Shown one piece after another: positions 7,570 to 14,913 of a stretch of DNA of 18,370 nucleotides. The notes under the pieces were generated by a model. The model saw nothing but the letters and a program-made list of their open reading frames with translations, searched no databases and was not told the DNA's origin. The stretch spans positions 1-18,370 of the forward strand of contig DAIRDH010000062.1 in assembly GCA_036796255.1 (NCBI GenBank), read 5' to 3'. Source of the DNA: T3Sed10-241 sp036796255 (lineage in GTDB: Bacteria > Bacteroidota > Bacteroidia > Flavobacteriales_D > Cryomorphaceae). The position numbers and the translations under genes were made by a program. Position 1 is the stretch's first letter, and the number at the start of each line of letters is the position of its first letter.

Positions 7570-8124
7570 TCACCCAAACGCCAGTGGGTACAATTTTTCA
7601 ATTATTACTACAAGAAGAAAGCTTATTGGACCTAATATAAATGACAATAAGAGCCAATTTACGGTGTCAGGATGGAACTGCTCAGATAGCTTCACTTTTG
7701 ATCCAAACTCCATTTTCAACTGGTCCCTGAGCAGCACGAAATTTGGTTCGTTAAGGGTGCTCGTTTTAAATACATTTGAATTAGTTTTAATGGTCAAGAA
7801 ATGTCCCTTATAGACGCTCGACGAGGGGCTGGCGCCACGATACCTAAAGGATGACTCTTCAATTGCCACAATATCTGCAAATTGTACAATGATATCCGGC
7901 CGAAACAGTCTAATCACGGCTACCTCGTTTTTGATTACCCTAATATTCTTGAAATTCCATACAAAAGAGCATATGGATAAGCCGAGTAAAAGAATACTAA
8001 ATAATGTAATCCACCCTGGGAAGTTCGGATCAGAGATTTCCAAGAGCAGAATCAAAATCACGAACGCCAAAGTCAACGCAATGATGAGGGAATGGAAAAT
8101 GATATAGTTCCTTGTTACCTTCAA
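7570..8124 (-). CDS. hypothetical three-helix membrane protein, PH-like middle
   Basis: A 184-residue protein of unknown function. Two N-terminal membrane helices (about 8-30 and 36-56) form a hairpin. A soluble beta-rich segment (about 60-145, IRVIKNEVAVIRLFRPDIIVQFADIVAIEE and following strands, split here only for reading) looks like a bacterial PH-like domain. A C-terminal helix lies at about 157-178. The start is TTG at 8124, 8 nt after hicB ends; no in-frame ATG exists before the first helix, so either TTG is used or the start is mutated. Spacing suggests co-transcription with hicAB. I do not recognise a precise family; the PH-like call is inferred from the layout. Confidence 0.55.
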   Translation of the reverse strand: MKVTRNYIIFHSLIIALTLAFVILILLLEISDPNFPGWITLFSILLLGLSICSFVWNFKNIRVIKNEVAVIRLFRPDIIVQFADIVAIEESSFRYRGASPSSSVYKGHFLTIKTNSNVFKTSTLNEPNFVLLRDQLKMEFGSKVKLSEQFHPDTVNWLLLSFILGPISFLLVVIIEKLYPLAFG

Positions 8125-8132
8125 TTGTTCAC

Positions 8133-8522
8133 TTACACTTGTCGCAAGAGGTTAATCCCCGACAATTCCTGCCCAATTTGATGTATTCCAGCAAGAATTT
8201 TTTCAGTCTGCTTCACGGATGGTTTTTTATGCCCTTGAACATACTGCGAAAGCAAAGTAGGATTCATTCCTATCTTCTCTGCCAGAAACTTGGCATTAAG
8301 CACTTTGTAATATTGAAAGAACTGCTGGAAGTCAATTTCAAATTTGATGTCTTCGCGGGCAATGTCTTGTCCATCAAAGTAGAGTTGGGCTGCTTCAAAG
8401 GCGTTGCCAATTAATTCAGAAATCACCGTGCCAGTGGTAAAAATGGGCAAGCTGTCTGAATAAGCTGAAAAACCGGTATCGGTTTTTTCAACGGTCATTT
8501 TTATTTTCTTCTTCTTCGACAT
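8133..8522 (-). CDS. hicB: HicB-like antitoxin with helix-turn-helix
   Basis: A 129-residue antitoxin of the hicAB pair. The N-terminal half (VEKTDTGFSAYSDSLPIFTTG...ELIGNAFEAAQLYFDG) matches the partly degraded RNase-H-like fold that covers HicA. The C-terminal half holds an Xre-type helix-turn-helix (about 78-115: LAEKIGMNPTLLSQYVQGHKKPS), expected to bind the operator in front of hicA. It starts with ATG 4 nt after the hicA stop, giving translational coupling. Gene order (toxin first) is standard for hicAB. The palindrome at 8738-8753 is the likely target. Confident family call. Confidence 0.87.
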   Translation of the reverse strand: MSKKKKIKMTVEKTDTGFSAYSDSLPIFTTGTVISELIGNAFEAAQLYFDGQDIAREDIKFEIDFQQFFQYYKVLNAKFLAEKIGMNPTLLSQYVQGHKKPSVKQTEKILAGIHQIGQELSGINLLRQV

Positions 8523-8526
8523 GATC

Positions 8527-8715
8527 TTATCTCTTAATTCCAGCGTCTTTCATAATTTTCTTTTCCAATCCTTTACCAACTTCCTGACTGCCGTGATTCG
8601 GGAAAATAATAATCCCGGGTTTTGATTCATGACGCATCTTCACGTGTGACCCACTCTGCGAATATGGATACCAACCGTCTTTGGTGAGGATTCGATACAA
8701 TTGAGAACATTTCAT
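8527..8715 (-). CDS. hicA: HicA-like mRNA interferase toxin
   Basis: A 62-residue protein of typical HicA length with the dsRBD-like fold. Visible features are the N-terminal LYRILTKDGWYPYSQSGSH, with catalytic His24 in the GSH motif, then VKMRH, the FPNHGSQEVGKGLEKKI segment and a final KDAGI. HicA cleaves mRNA and tmRNA and arrests growth when not bound by HicB. ATG at 8715 lies about 18 nt from the -7 promoter element, so the 5' leader is very short. It is the first gene of a possible three-gene operon. Confidence 0.88.
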   Translation of the reverse strand: MKCSQLYRILTKDGWYPYSQSGSHVKMRHESKPGIIIFPNHGSQEVGKGLEKKIMKDAGIKR

Positions 8716-8732
8716 TTATCAGAACACATAAT

Positions 8733-8763
8733 CAAAGGTAAATTATAATTTACTTTTCAGCAA
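8733..8763 (-). promoter_or_regulatory. hicAB promoter (Bacteroidota type)
   Basis: On the minus strand a -33 TTG (8763-8761) is followed, after exactly 20 nt, by a perfect -7 box TACCTTTG (8740-8733). This matches the TTG / TAnnTTTG spacing of the primary Bacteroidota sigma factor. Transcription would start roughly 10 nt before the hicA ATG. Confidence 0.72.
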
Positions 8764-8768
8764 GTAAA
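8738..8768. promoter_or_regulatory. palindromic operator cluster for HicB
   Basis: GTAAATTATAATTTAC (8738-8753) is a perfect 16-bp palindrome that overlaps the first bases of the -7 box and fills the spacer. A third copy of the half-site follows: TTTACTT (8749-8755) and AAGTAAA (8762-8768) form a second inverted repeat covering the -33 element. GTAAA/TTTAC half-sites thus occur three times across the core promoter. This is the arrangement expected for repression by the HicB helix-turn-helix, alone or in complex with HicA. Confidence 0.65.
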
Positions 8769-8823
8769 GCTCAGTTCGGCCGTTTTCTCGAATTTTTGGG
8801 CGGCTTTCAACTGTCGCCTTTCT

Positions 8824-9588
8824 CTACCATGACCGCTCGCTATCCCACATCATAATCCAATAGTAAAACTCGACCACCAACATCCGTTTCAAAAATGGAT
8901 CGTCAAAATAATCGCATGCCAATAAAAAACCTCCGGCCATTACGCCCGGTGAAATCAGATTCTCAGTGGCTTTCACCCTGATGTACTCCTGAATAAGTGA
9001 ATCATCGTGGGCAAACTTCGCCAGGCCGTAGAGATATTTACCGGATGCGTTGTTGTCAAGTGAATTGCTGACGCTCTCTTCTCTTTCTTTGTCTCGTTTA
9101 GCCATTTCAGCCGAATCAGGACTTGAAGTTCCGACAATTTCCTCGTCTATCAAGTCAAGTTTGAGCTCCCCCTTATAGTGCTCAACAGATTTGTCCTGAA
9201 CTTCAGGTTGCAGCAATTCAAAAATGTCGTAATCTGGCTGATACGTTTCATTCGGATACAGCCAAATGTCCTTCCTCAAGCCCGTGGTTTCGAATAATTC
9301 AATGATCCTCAAATTCTTCTTTGTTTCAAATTGCCATAATGAATCAGGCTGATTGTGCTCCAATAGCTGTCTGAGAAATGCCTTTACCCTCGTATTTTGA
9401 TTGTCAAGATCAGCATAATTGTTCTGCAAAAACTGCTCAAACGATTCTACAGCAACGTTTAAAGTATTGGCTTTCTCAGCGCCGAGAAAGGTATTAAACG
9501 CCTCAATATCGTTTTCCCTTTTATGTTGTTCAGCTGTCGAACAACAGATCAGGAGAAAGCCTATGCACGTGATAATGGAGGTTTTCAT
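8824..9588 (-). CDS. hypothetical lipoprotein
   Basis: A 254-residue protein I do not recognise. The N-terminus MKTSIITCIGFLLICC-STAE is a short basic-hydrophobic signal followed by two cysteines; lipidation on the second is likely, though the residue before it is Cys rather than Gly/Ala/Ser. The mature part is rich in acidic and polar residues with helical segments (AFNTFLGAEKANTLNVAVE, FLRQLLEHNQ) and a charged patch around 170-185 (AEMAKRDKEREESVSN). It ends in a Trp/Tyr-rich stretch (FYYWIMMWDSERSW). ATG at 9588. It stands alone between hicAB and parDE, with no visible exact-match promoter box. Probably cell-envelope; function unknown. Confidence 0.65.
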   Translation of the reverse strand: MKTSIITCIGFLLICCSTAEQHKRENDIEAFNTFLGAEKANTLNVAVESFEQFLQNNYADLDNQNTRVKAFLRQLLEHNQPDSLWQFETKKNLRIIELFETTGLRKDIWLYPNETYQPDYDIFELLQPEVQDKSVEHYKGELKLDLIDEEIVGTSSPDSAEMAKRDKEREESVSNSLDNNASGKYLYGLAKFAHDDSLIQEYIRVKATENLISPGVMAGGFLLACDYFDDPFLKRMLVVEFYYWIMMWDSERSW

Positions 9589-9747
9589 GGTTTATTAAAC
9601 TTGGAGACGATCGGTTTTGGGTTTTGCAACAGGGCGGATTTCGGCGGTGAAATTTTCAATCAAGACTTATATGTTGAACATAGGCATTGATCTCCGAGTT
9701 TTCACGTTACTCAGTATTGTAAACTGCCCGAATGAGGCGAATCCAAA

Positions 9748-10035
9748 TTAAACATGGCTGTCAATATCCATAACTTCATGCAGAATTCTAATGATTTCGA
9801 TTTCATCTCTCTTTATTTTGTAGAAAATGAAATGCGACTTGACTCTTGTTCGCCAGTAGCCCTGCCGAATCTTTCCAAAGTCAATTCCGGATTTGGGTTT
9901 TAGGCAGAGATAATCAAACTCATTCATCAGCAAATTCAAATACCTGTCAGCCTGCTCAACCGACCAATTTTCAAATGAATAGAGCCAAATCTTCTCCAGA
10001 TCTTTTACGGCTTCTTTACTTAAAGTGTAATTCAT
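9748..10035 (-). CDS. parE: ParE-like toxin (RelE/ParE superfamily)
   Basis: A 95-residue toxin: KEAVKDLEKIWLYSFENWS forms the N-terminal helical hairpin, and a C-terminal sheet reads RVKSHFIFYKIKRDEIEIIRILH, ending in a VMD motif typical of ParE. ParE proteins inhibit DNA gyrase; related RelE proteins cut mRNA. The conserved residues here favour ParE. Its ATG overlaps the antitoxin stop by 4 nt (ATGA), indicating translational coupling. Second gene of the pair. Confidence 0.87.
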   Translation of the reverse strand: MNYTLSKEAVKDLEKIWLYSFENWSVEQADRYLNLLMNEFDYLCLKPKSGIDFGKIRQGYWRTRVKSHFIFYKIKRDEIEIIRILHEVMDIDSHV

Positions 10036-10280
10036 TTTTCCGCATGCTTCTCATGAAGATTGCTCATAAATGCTTCGCGATCAAAGTCTTTAACAAATCC
10101 AGACTTTTCACCTTTTATGAGCTCATCTATCAGTTCAGTCCTCTTTGTTTCCTCCTGTTCGAACAGTCTCAAAGCAGCACGGATTACTTCACTCGCTGAA
10201 GCATATTTTCCCGTTTTCAATTGACTATTAATAAAGTTATCGAAATAGTCTCCAAGTAAAATTGATGTGTTTTTAGCCAT
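10032..10280 (-). CDS. parD: ParD-like antitoxin (CC2985 type)
   Basis: An 82-residue partner of the ParE-like toxin. The N-terminal MAKNTSILLGDYFDNFINSQ and YASASEVIRAALRLFEQEE form the ribbon-helix-helix DNA-binding domain characteristic of ParD/CC2985 antitoxins. The charged tail (ELIKGEKSGFVKDFDREAFM) would fold on the toxin. ATG at 10280 lies directly downstream of a perfect -7 box with an overlapping inverted repeat, consistent with autorepression. It ends in TGA shared with the parE start. Confidence 0.88.
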   Translation of the reverse strand: MAKNTSILLGDYFDNFINSQLKTGKYASASEVIRAALRLFEQEETKRTELIDELIKGEKSGFVKDFDREAFMSNLHEKHAEK

Positions 10281-10296
10281 GTCTTCAAGTTTAAAT

Positions 10297-10326
10297 CAAA
10301 GATACCAAGTTCTGGTATCTCATCAA
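10297..10326 (-). promoter_or_regulatory. parDE promoter (Bacteroidota type)
   Basis: On the minus strand a -33 TTG (10326-10324) and a perfect -7 box TATCTTTG (10304-10297) are separated by 19 nt. The start site would lie about 10 nt upstream of the parD ATG. Confidence 0.7.
10300..10320. promoter_or_regulatory. ParD operator inverted repeat
   Basis: Two perfect 8-bp arms, AGATACCA (10300-10307) and TGGTATCT (10313-10320), flank a 5-nt centre. The repeat overlaps the -7 box and half of the spacer. A ribbon-helix-helix dimer pair bound here would block RNA polymerase, as known for ParD families. Confidence 0.68.
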
Positions 10327-10739
10327 GGTTTCGTAAAAAATTTCTGGTGGCAAAAAATGAAAGCACGATTAGAAAAGCGCAGGGTAAAGAAGACAAATCT
10401 GGAAGTATGGAAAACTTGTATTTATCTCAGGTTTTCTGGCTTTGCTTTCGGGCGAGTTTCGGAGCACAAAACATTTAACAGCTCCGAACTTGTAAAGGCA
10501 ATTTCCACCCCAGTGTACACTTTTCATAATTCATTTAAATATCCAACATTATATAATTTTAAAACATTTTAACTTTTACCCAGCATCAGAGTAGATAATC
10601 CCGCGATTTAAAGCCTATATTTCAGGATATTTCTATGTCATTGGCATAGATACCCGTATATCAAGCATTCTCTAAACTTTGTACAACTTGTCACGTTTTG
10701 TGTTAACCTTAATTATTATGATTTTACTCGCTCAACAGT
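10327..10739. other. AT-rich intergenic region between parDE and the hydroxylase gene
   Basis: About 410 bases that must contain the hydroxylase promoter. I see no exact Bacteroidota promoter pair, no RNA gene and no credible ORF; a 101-codon frame on the plus strand begins inside parD and lacks protein-like character. A small inverted repeat CTATG/CATAG with a 7-nt loop lies near 10633-10649. Confidence 0.4.
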
Positions 10740-11735
10740 ATGTTGTTCGGCCTATTTGCCCGTTTTTCACAGAATATTCCGCGCATGTTTGAAAACTACA
10801 AAACCCTTGAAGACGTCGGGGCCATGGAGTGGCCCAACATCATTTTGTGGGCTGCGCCAGTCATGTTTGCGCTCGTATTTCTCGAGTGGGGCATCAGCCT
10901 CTACCAGAAGCGCGAAGTTTACCACAAGAAAGATTTCTTCGCAGCATCCACCATTGGCCTTGTCAATGTGGGCATTAGTGCCTCCATCAAGGTATTCACC
11001 TTTGGCGTGGCGCTCTTCTTTTGGAACATCGTCCCCTGGAAAATACCGCCCACCTGGTGGTCATTCATCCTCTGCTTTTTTGCCCTGGACCTGGGGCGCT
11101 ACTGGGCACACCGCATTGCACATGAAAACCGCTTCTGGTGGGCCACACATGTAACACACCACAATTCCAAGCTCTACAACCTCTCTGTTTCATTCCGTTT
11201 GGGCTGGACCCAACACATCAAGCTCATATTCTTCATTCCGGTGATGCTCATTGGCTTCGACCCCTTGGTATTCTTCATTTGCCATCAGATTGCCGTGCTC
11301 TATCAGTTTTGGATACACACTGAGTACATCAGGAAACTCCCCGCTCCCATTGAGTACTTCTTCATTACGCCTTCCCACCACCGCGTGCACCACGCCACGG
11401 ATGTGAAGTACCTCGACAAGAATTACGGCTCCACTTTTATTATCTGGGACCGCATCTTTGGCACATTCCAGAAAGAAGAGGAAAGGCCTACCTATCGCAT
11501 CACCAAGCCGATAAATTCTTACAATCCCATTACGCTCAACTTCCATGAGTGGAAGGACATCATCGCCGACCTACGACAGGCCGAGGGTTGGAACGAGGGC
11601 CGGCAGATACTCTTCGGCCGCCCTGATGCAGAGGTGATTGCACGCCGAAAAGCGCAGCAGGAGGCCAAACCAACTGAGGAATCACCTGCAGCGAAAGAGG
11701 TACAAGCCATGGAGGAGCAGGTGCTTGCAGAGTAG
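10740..11735 (+). CDS. fatty-acid hydroxylase / sterol desaturase family membrane enzyme
   Basis: A 331-residue membrane-bound di-iron oxygenase of the PF04116 superfamily. The three histidine clusters that bind the iron pair are present: H124-RIA-H128, H137-VT-HH141 and HH214-RV-HH218, with a further His193 (WIHT) between them. Four or more membrane helices are visible (about 33-50, 70-98, 106-121, 160-190). The family hydroxylates or desaturates lipids such as fatty acids, sterols, carotenoids or alkylglycerols; the PSHHRVHH pattern resembles alkylglycerol-monooxygenase-like bacterial members. The substrate is not determined. The last about 40 residues are a low-complexity Glu/Ala tail. ATG at 10740 is used; an alternative ATG 15 codons in (10785, MFENYKTL) is plausible. 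Confidence 0.87.
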   Translation: MLFGLFARFSQNIPRMFENYKTLEDVGAMEWPNIILWAAPVMFALVFLEWGISLYQKREVYHKKDFFAASTIGLVNVGISASIKVFTFGVALFFWNIVPWKIPPTWWSFILCFFALDLGRYWAHRIAHENRFWWATHVTHHNSKLYNLSVSFRLGWTQHIKLIFFIPVMLIGFDPLVFFICHQIAVLYQFWIHTEYIRKLPAPIEYFFITPSHHRVHHATDVKYLDKNYGSTFIIWDRIFGTFQKEEERPTYRITKPINSYNPITLNFHEWKDIIADLRQAEGWNEGRQILFGRPDAEVIARRKAQQEAKPTEESPAAKEVQAMEEQVLAE

Positions 11736-11755
11736 GCATACAAAGGTCTGCCTTT

Positions 11756-11777
11756 CCATACGGCCGTGCCCGTATGG
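11756..11777. terminator. hairpin between convergent hydroxylase and PNGase F-like genes
   Basis: A perfect 8-bp stem, CCATACGG (11756-11763) and CCGTATGG (11770-11777), with a 6-nt loop lies 21 nt after the hydroxylase stop and 41 nt from the end of the convergent gene. No T-tract follows on either strand, so it may act as a bidirectional transcript-end structure rather than a classical terminator. Confidence 0.45.
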
Positions 11778-11818
11778 GACTTCGTTGTCGACGGCAAAAC
11801 TGCTTAAAGCAAAGTCAT

Positions 11819-14125
11819 CTATTGAATCACAAGCACCTTGCTTCCGATACCACGTTCGGTGCGCAACTGCACCACGTACATGCCCGGTGAAAGATGGCTC
11901 AGGTCTATTTCGATTTGCGAGCCGGGATTGTAGCGCAATACCTTCTTCAACGAGCGGCCGCTTTGGTCATACACCACCACATCGGCTTGGGCTATGTGTT
12001 CATCAAAAGCGATGTAAAACTCACCCCGCGTGGGATTTGGGTAAATGGTGAATGCCGAATAGCGCTGCGCCACTTCGCGCACGCTCAGGGGCTCTCCCAG
12101 CGGCAAGCTGCCCTGGGATATCAGGTAAGAGCTCACAATGAGGTGGGGATTGAAGCCGCCATTGCAGTTGTTGCAGGTTACCCCATCGACGCAATCGGGA
12201 TTATTCGGGTGGCAGAAGTCCACGTAACTTTCGTCAAAAACGTAATCGAGCGCCACCTCAGCTGCGATATATGGGCTCATATCGTAATCGAAAAACTGGG
12301 CGATGGTTCCGGGACACCAGCCGGCGCGGTTGAAAGTCCATGTACCTGCCTGCGGCGAGCAGCCATCGGGATTGGGATTGCAGATGTTCCAATTGTGCTG
12401 TGTGAAAGTCTGGGCTCCGTTCACCCATATGTGGTGGGTGTTGTTACTAAATTCAGCTGCGTTGTTCGTGTTTTGGGTGTCGGTAACGCCATTCACACCC
12501 CAGCCATGCCCTGTCGACACGATCTTGAGCTTGGCAGCAGTCGTATTTGCTGGAAAGGCCCTTGTAAAGTCTTCTGTGGGTTGCAGGTCGGCCAGGTCGC
12601 CAAATTGATAGGTTTGGTACCAAAGTTTCTCGACGGTGCTATAAGGGTTGGCGGGCTCGCCGGCACCGTAATGCAGGTTCAGGGTATACTCAAAGCCATT
12701 GGCAAAGGTCACGAGGGTGACCCTAAAACGGGTTTTGCCGCTGAGCAGTGACATGAAATCAGTAAGGTCAATCTCGCTGTTGCAGGCCACCCCATAAGGC
12801 GTAAGGTAGCGGATGATCTCGTACCACTCCCCGTTTTTACCTTGCACTTCTACATTCGAGACGCGGTCCCATGGATCGCAATTGCCCTGCGGACATGTGA
12901 TATCGAGATGGCCAATGATCTCGTCAAATGCACCGACGTAGCTGGGCAGGTCGGCTTCCACCATTACCACAGGCACATCGCTGTATACATGGGCAGCGTC
13001 AATGGCCAGCGCGATTTCGTCGGCCATTTCCGGCACAATGTTGAGCGCGACGGTCGCTGTGGCATTGCTGCCAAAATTGTTGCTCGCGGTCACCTCCATT
13101 TCCACTTCTCCATACGTCGTAGGCAGCCACCAGCCGGTATAGTGGCCATTCTCCCATGAGTCGAGCACCACAACCTCGTCGCCAATACTCACGGTCACTT
13201 CGCCCACTTCAAAAAGATCGCTAAAACCGATATCACTCCGCACAGCCAGCTGTACGTGCCGCAGGGTGGGCACATGCACATCGCCGGCAAGGGGGTGCAA
13301 TACTTCTATTTCCGGCAAGGTGGTACTCGGATCGAGTACATTGAAAGAGGTGAATACATCGCTGGCCGGATCGAAAGTATCATCGCCGGCTTGGGTGGCG
13401 AGTACCATGACCTCGCCCGGCACCCCATCGAGTGTAATGGTATTGCCATCAATCGTAGCCGGGCCCGATACGATTTCAAAGCTTACCGGCAGGCCCGAAT
13501 TGGCCTCAGCACTGATGCTGAAAGGCGCATCGCTGATCAACTTGTTGGGAATGGGCGGCATGCTGATGGCTTGAAATCCAGACTCCAGCTCGCCGAGAAA
13601 GTTGGATGTATTTCCCGAAAGGGCAAAATTGAGCAAATTGGAATTGCGGTCGCCTGTGCCCACCTCAGAAATCAATTGATTGATGCTTTGGTTGTTGCCC
13701 CCGGGCGTGCCCTGATTGAATTTGTAGTAGGTCACCAGATCTTCTTCATCGCCGTTGAGCTCGTTGGCCATCATGTCCTGCACCTCTGCCTGGGTAAGCG
13801 CCTTGCTCCACAGCGACACCTCATCGGCGCCACCTTTGTAAATGAAGTTGAATCCGGGTAGCAAGGTNNNNNNNNNNNNNNNNNNNNNNNNNNNNNNNNN
13901 NNNNNNNNNNNNNNNNNNNNNNNNNNNNNNNNNNNNNNNNNNNNNNNNNNNNNNNNNNNNNNNNNNNCTGATGGTGTTGAGGCCGGTGAGGTACTGCGAA
14001 GCCGCAGGAAACTCAGTGTAATCGTTTACACCGTCGAAGTGCAGGTATTGGTTGGATTGAGCAAGGCTTTGGCTTAAAGCCAAAAAAGCGGCCAGAACGC
14101 TGGTGAGTATTCGAAGAGTCATCAT
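11819..14125 (-). CDS. peptide-N-glycosidase F-like secreted protein, LamG-like N-terminus, T9SS sorting domain (contains assembly gap)
   Basis: Start ATG-ATG at 14125/14122 gives a signal peptide (TLRILTSVLAAFLALSQSLA). Next is a LamG/concanavalin-like domain (YLHFDGVNDYTEF... FIYKGGADEVSLWSKALT) broken by 100 N, then Ig-like segments, then both PNGase F modules. Signatures are CDPWDR (about 416-421; its Asp aligns with catalytic Asp60 of flavobacterial PNGase F, from memory), EWYEIIRYLTPYG, HNWNICNPNPDGCSPQAG and FNRAGWCPG. The last about 75 residues (IYPNPTRGEF onward) are a type A T9SS domain. PNGase F cuts N-glycans from asparagine on glycoproteins; Cys-rich loops suit an extracellular enzyme. 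A TTG at 14152 is a less likely start. Activity on glycoprotein is inferred. Residue numbers depend on the true gap size. Confidence 0.85.
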   Translation of the reverse strand: MMTLRILTSVLAAFLALSQSLAQSNQYLHFDGVNDYTEFPAASQYLTGLNTIXXXXXXXXXXXXXXXXXXXXXXXXXXXXXXXXXXTLLPGFNFIYKGGADEVSLWSKALTQAEVQDMMANELNGDEEDLVTYYKFNQGTPGGNNQSINQLISEVGTGDRNSNLLNFALSGNTSNFLGELESGFQAISMPPIPNKLISDAPFSISAEANSGLPVSFEIVSGPATIDGNTITLDGVPGEVMVLATQAGDDTFDPASDVFTSFNVLDPSTTLPEIEVLHPLAGDVHVPTLRHVQLAVRSDIGFSDLFEVGEVTVSIGDEVVVLDSWENGHYTGWWLPTTYGEVEMEVTASNNFGSNATATVALNIVPEMADEIALAIDAAHVYSDVPVVMVEADLPSYVGAFDEIIGHLDITCPQGNCDPWDRVSNVEVQGKNGEWYEIIRYLTPYGVACNSEIDLTDFMSLLSGKTRFRVTLVTFANGFEYTLNLHYGAGEPANPYSTVEKLWYQTYQFGDLADLQPTEDFTRAFPANTTAAKLKIVSTGHGWGVNGVTDTQNTNNAAEFSNNTHHIWVNGAQTFTQHNWNICNPNPDGCSPQAGTWTFNRAGWCPGTIAQFFDYDMSPYIAAEVALDYVFDESYVDFCHPNNPDCVDGVTCNNCNGGFNPHLIVSSYLISQGSLPLGEPLSVREVAQRYSAFTIYPNPTRGEFYIAFDEHIAQADVVVYDQSGRSLKKVLRYNPGSQIEIDLSHLSPGMYVVQLRTERGIGSKVLVIQ
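13868..13967. other. assembly gap of exactly 100 N
   Basis: A run of 100 N within the LamG-like domain of the PNGase F-like gene. One hundred is a conventional placeholder, so the true length is unknown. The reading frame happens to agree on both sides, which proves nothing. A LamG domain is usually longer than what remains plus 33 residues, suggesting more sequence is missing. Confidence 0.97.
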
Positions 14126-14304
14126 ATTGGTTATTGCAGTAATGGGCGCCAAGTTTACGAAAAATCAGAGGATCATCTCTTCTAAAGCGTCAGCCTCTGG
14201 ATTTCGTCAAATGGCCTGAAAATTGCTTTTGCGGCGGACCATATTCAGGAAACACAGCTGTTTTCAGGAAAATAGCTAAATTAACACCAGAATAACACAG
14301 AAAA

Positions 14305-14838
14305 ATGATGAAGATTACGCTACTAATTGCCCTTTTCACCTGTTTAACTTTTTTGAATGTCACTGCGCAAGAGTCATTCCCGGAAGGCAGTGAAGGCAAC
14401 AACGAACTGAAGATTAACTTACTCTATGTAGTACTTGAAGTCGTGGAGCTCGACTACGAGCGTATTACCAGCGACAATTTCAGTGTGGGAATGGCGGTCA
14501 ATTACTGGTTTGCCGAATATTCCGAGTACAATTTCATGGTCACTCCGTATTTCCGTTTTTATCCCGCTGAAAAGCTGCGCGCTTCGGGCTTCTTTATTGA
14601 AGGCAACATGTCGGTGGTAGGGCATGACCAATATGAGCGCGAATGGGTCAATGGATTTTGGACTGGAGAGGAAGTGTCGAAAGTAAGTGTGGGAGGTGGG
14701 CTCGCCGCTGGTGGCAAATTCATTTCCAAAAGTGGTCTCTTCGCCGAGGTATTCGCGGGTGTTGGCCGTATTTTTCATGACCACAATTATCCCGAACTGT
14801 ATCCAAGGGTTGGCATTACCTTGGGAAAACGCTTTTAA
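14305..14838 (+). CDS. DUF3575-like outer-membrane beta-barrel protein, copy 1
   Basis: A 177-residue protein with a signal peptide (MMKITLLIALFTCLTFLNVTA, cleavage before QES). Alternating amphipathic strands follow: ELKINLLYVVLEVVELDYER, PYFRFYPAEKLRASGFFIEG, VGGGLAAGGKFISKSGLFAE. The C-terminal strand ends in Phe (YPRVGITLGKRF), the mark of an outer-membrane barrel. This layout resembles DUF3575 small barrels. Function is unknown in the family. It is followed 75 nt later by a paralogue (14914-15441) sharing most of its sequence pattern, so this is a tandem duplication, probably one transcript. Confidence 0.75.
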   Translation: MMKITLLIALFTCLTFLNVTAQESFPEGSEGNNELKINLLYVVLEVVELDYERITSDNFSVGMAVNYWFAEYSEYNFMVTPYFRFYPAEKLRASGFFIEGNMSVVGHDQYEREWVNGFWTGEEVSKVSVGGGLAAGGKFISKSGLFAEVFAGVGRIFHDHNYPELYPRVGITLGKRF

Positions 14839-14849
14839 ACCCCGAACTC

Positions 14850-14876
14850 AATCCAGCCGCACCGCATGACTGGATT
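14850..14876 (+). repeat. inverted repeat between tandem barrel genes
   Basis: AATCCAG (14850-14856) and CTGGATT (14870-14876) form a perfect 7-bp stem around a 13-nt loop in the short spacer between the two DUF3575-like genes. No T run follows. It may tune the level of the second gene or be fortuitous. Confidence 0.3.
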
Positions 14877-14913
14877 CCTGCTGTTTCACTGCAAAACAAA
14901 AAAGGTAAACCCA

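Noticed and set aside
7284..7601. 105-codon minus-strand frame
   Set aside because: It runs through the GC-rich palindrome, overlaps the end of the membrane-protein gene and the signal-peptide start of the repeat-protein gene, and has no family-like pattern.
10267..10572. 101-codon plus-strand frame upstream of the hydroxylase gene
   Set aside because: It starts inside parD, crosses the parDE operator, and its translation is basic and low in order; it is a chance frame.
11894..12751. 285-codon plus-strand frame opposite the PNGase F modules
   Set aside because: The minus strand encodes clear PNGase F motifs over the same bases, so the plus frame is a by-product.
13256..13861. 201-codon plus-strand frame opposite the PNGase F-like gene
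   Set aside because: It is a shadow of the conserved minus-strand coding sequence; its translation has no domain signature.
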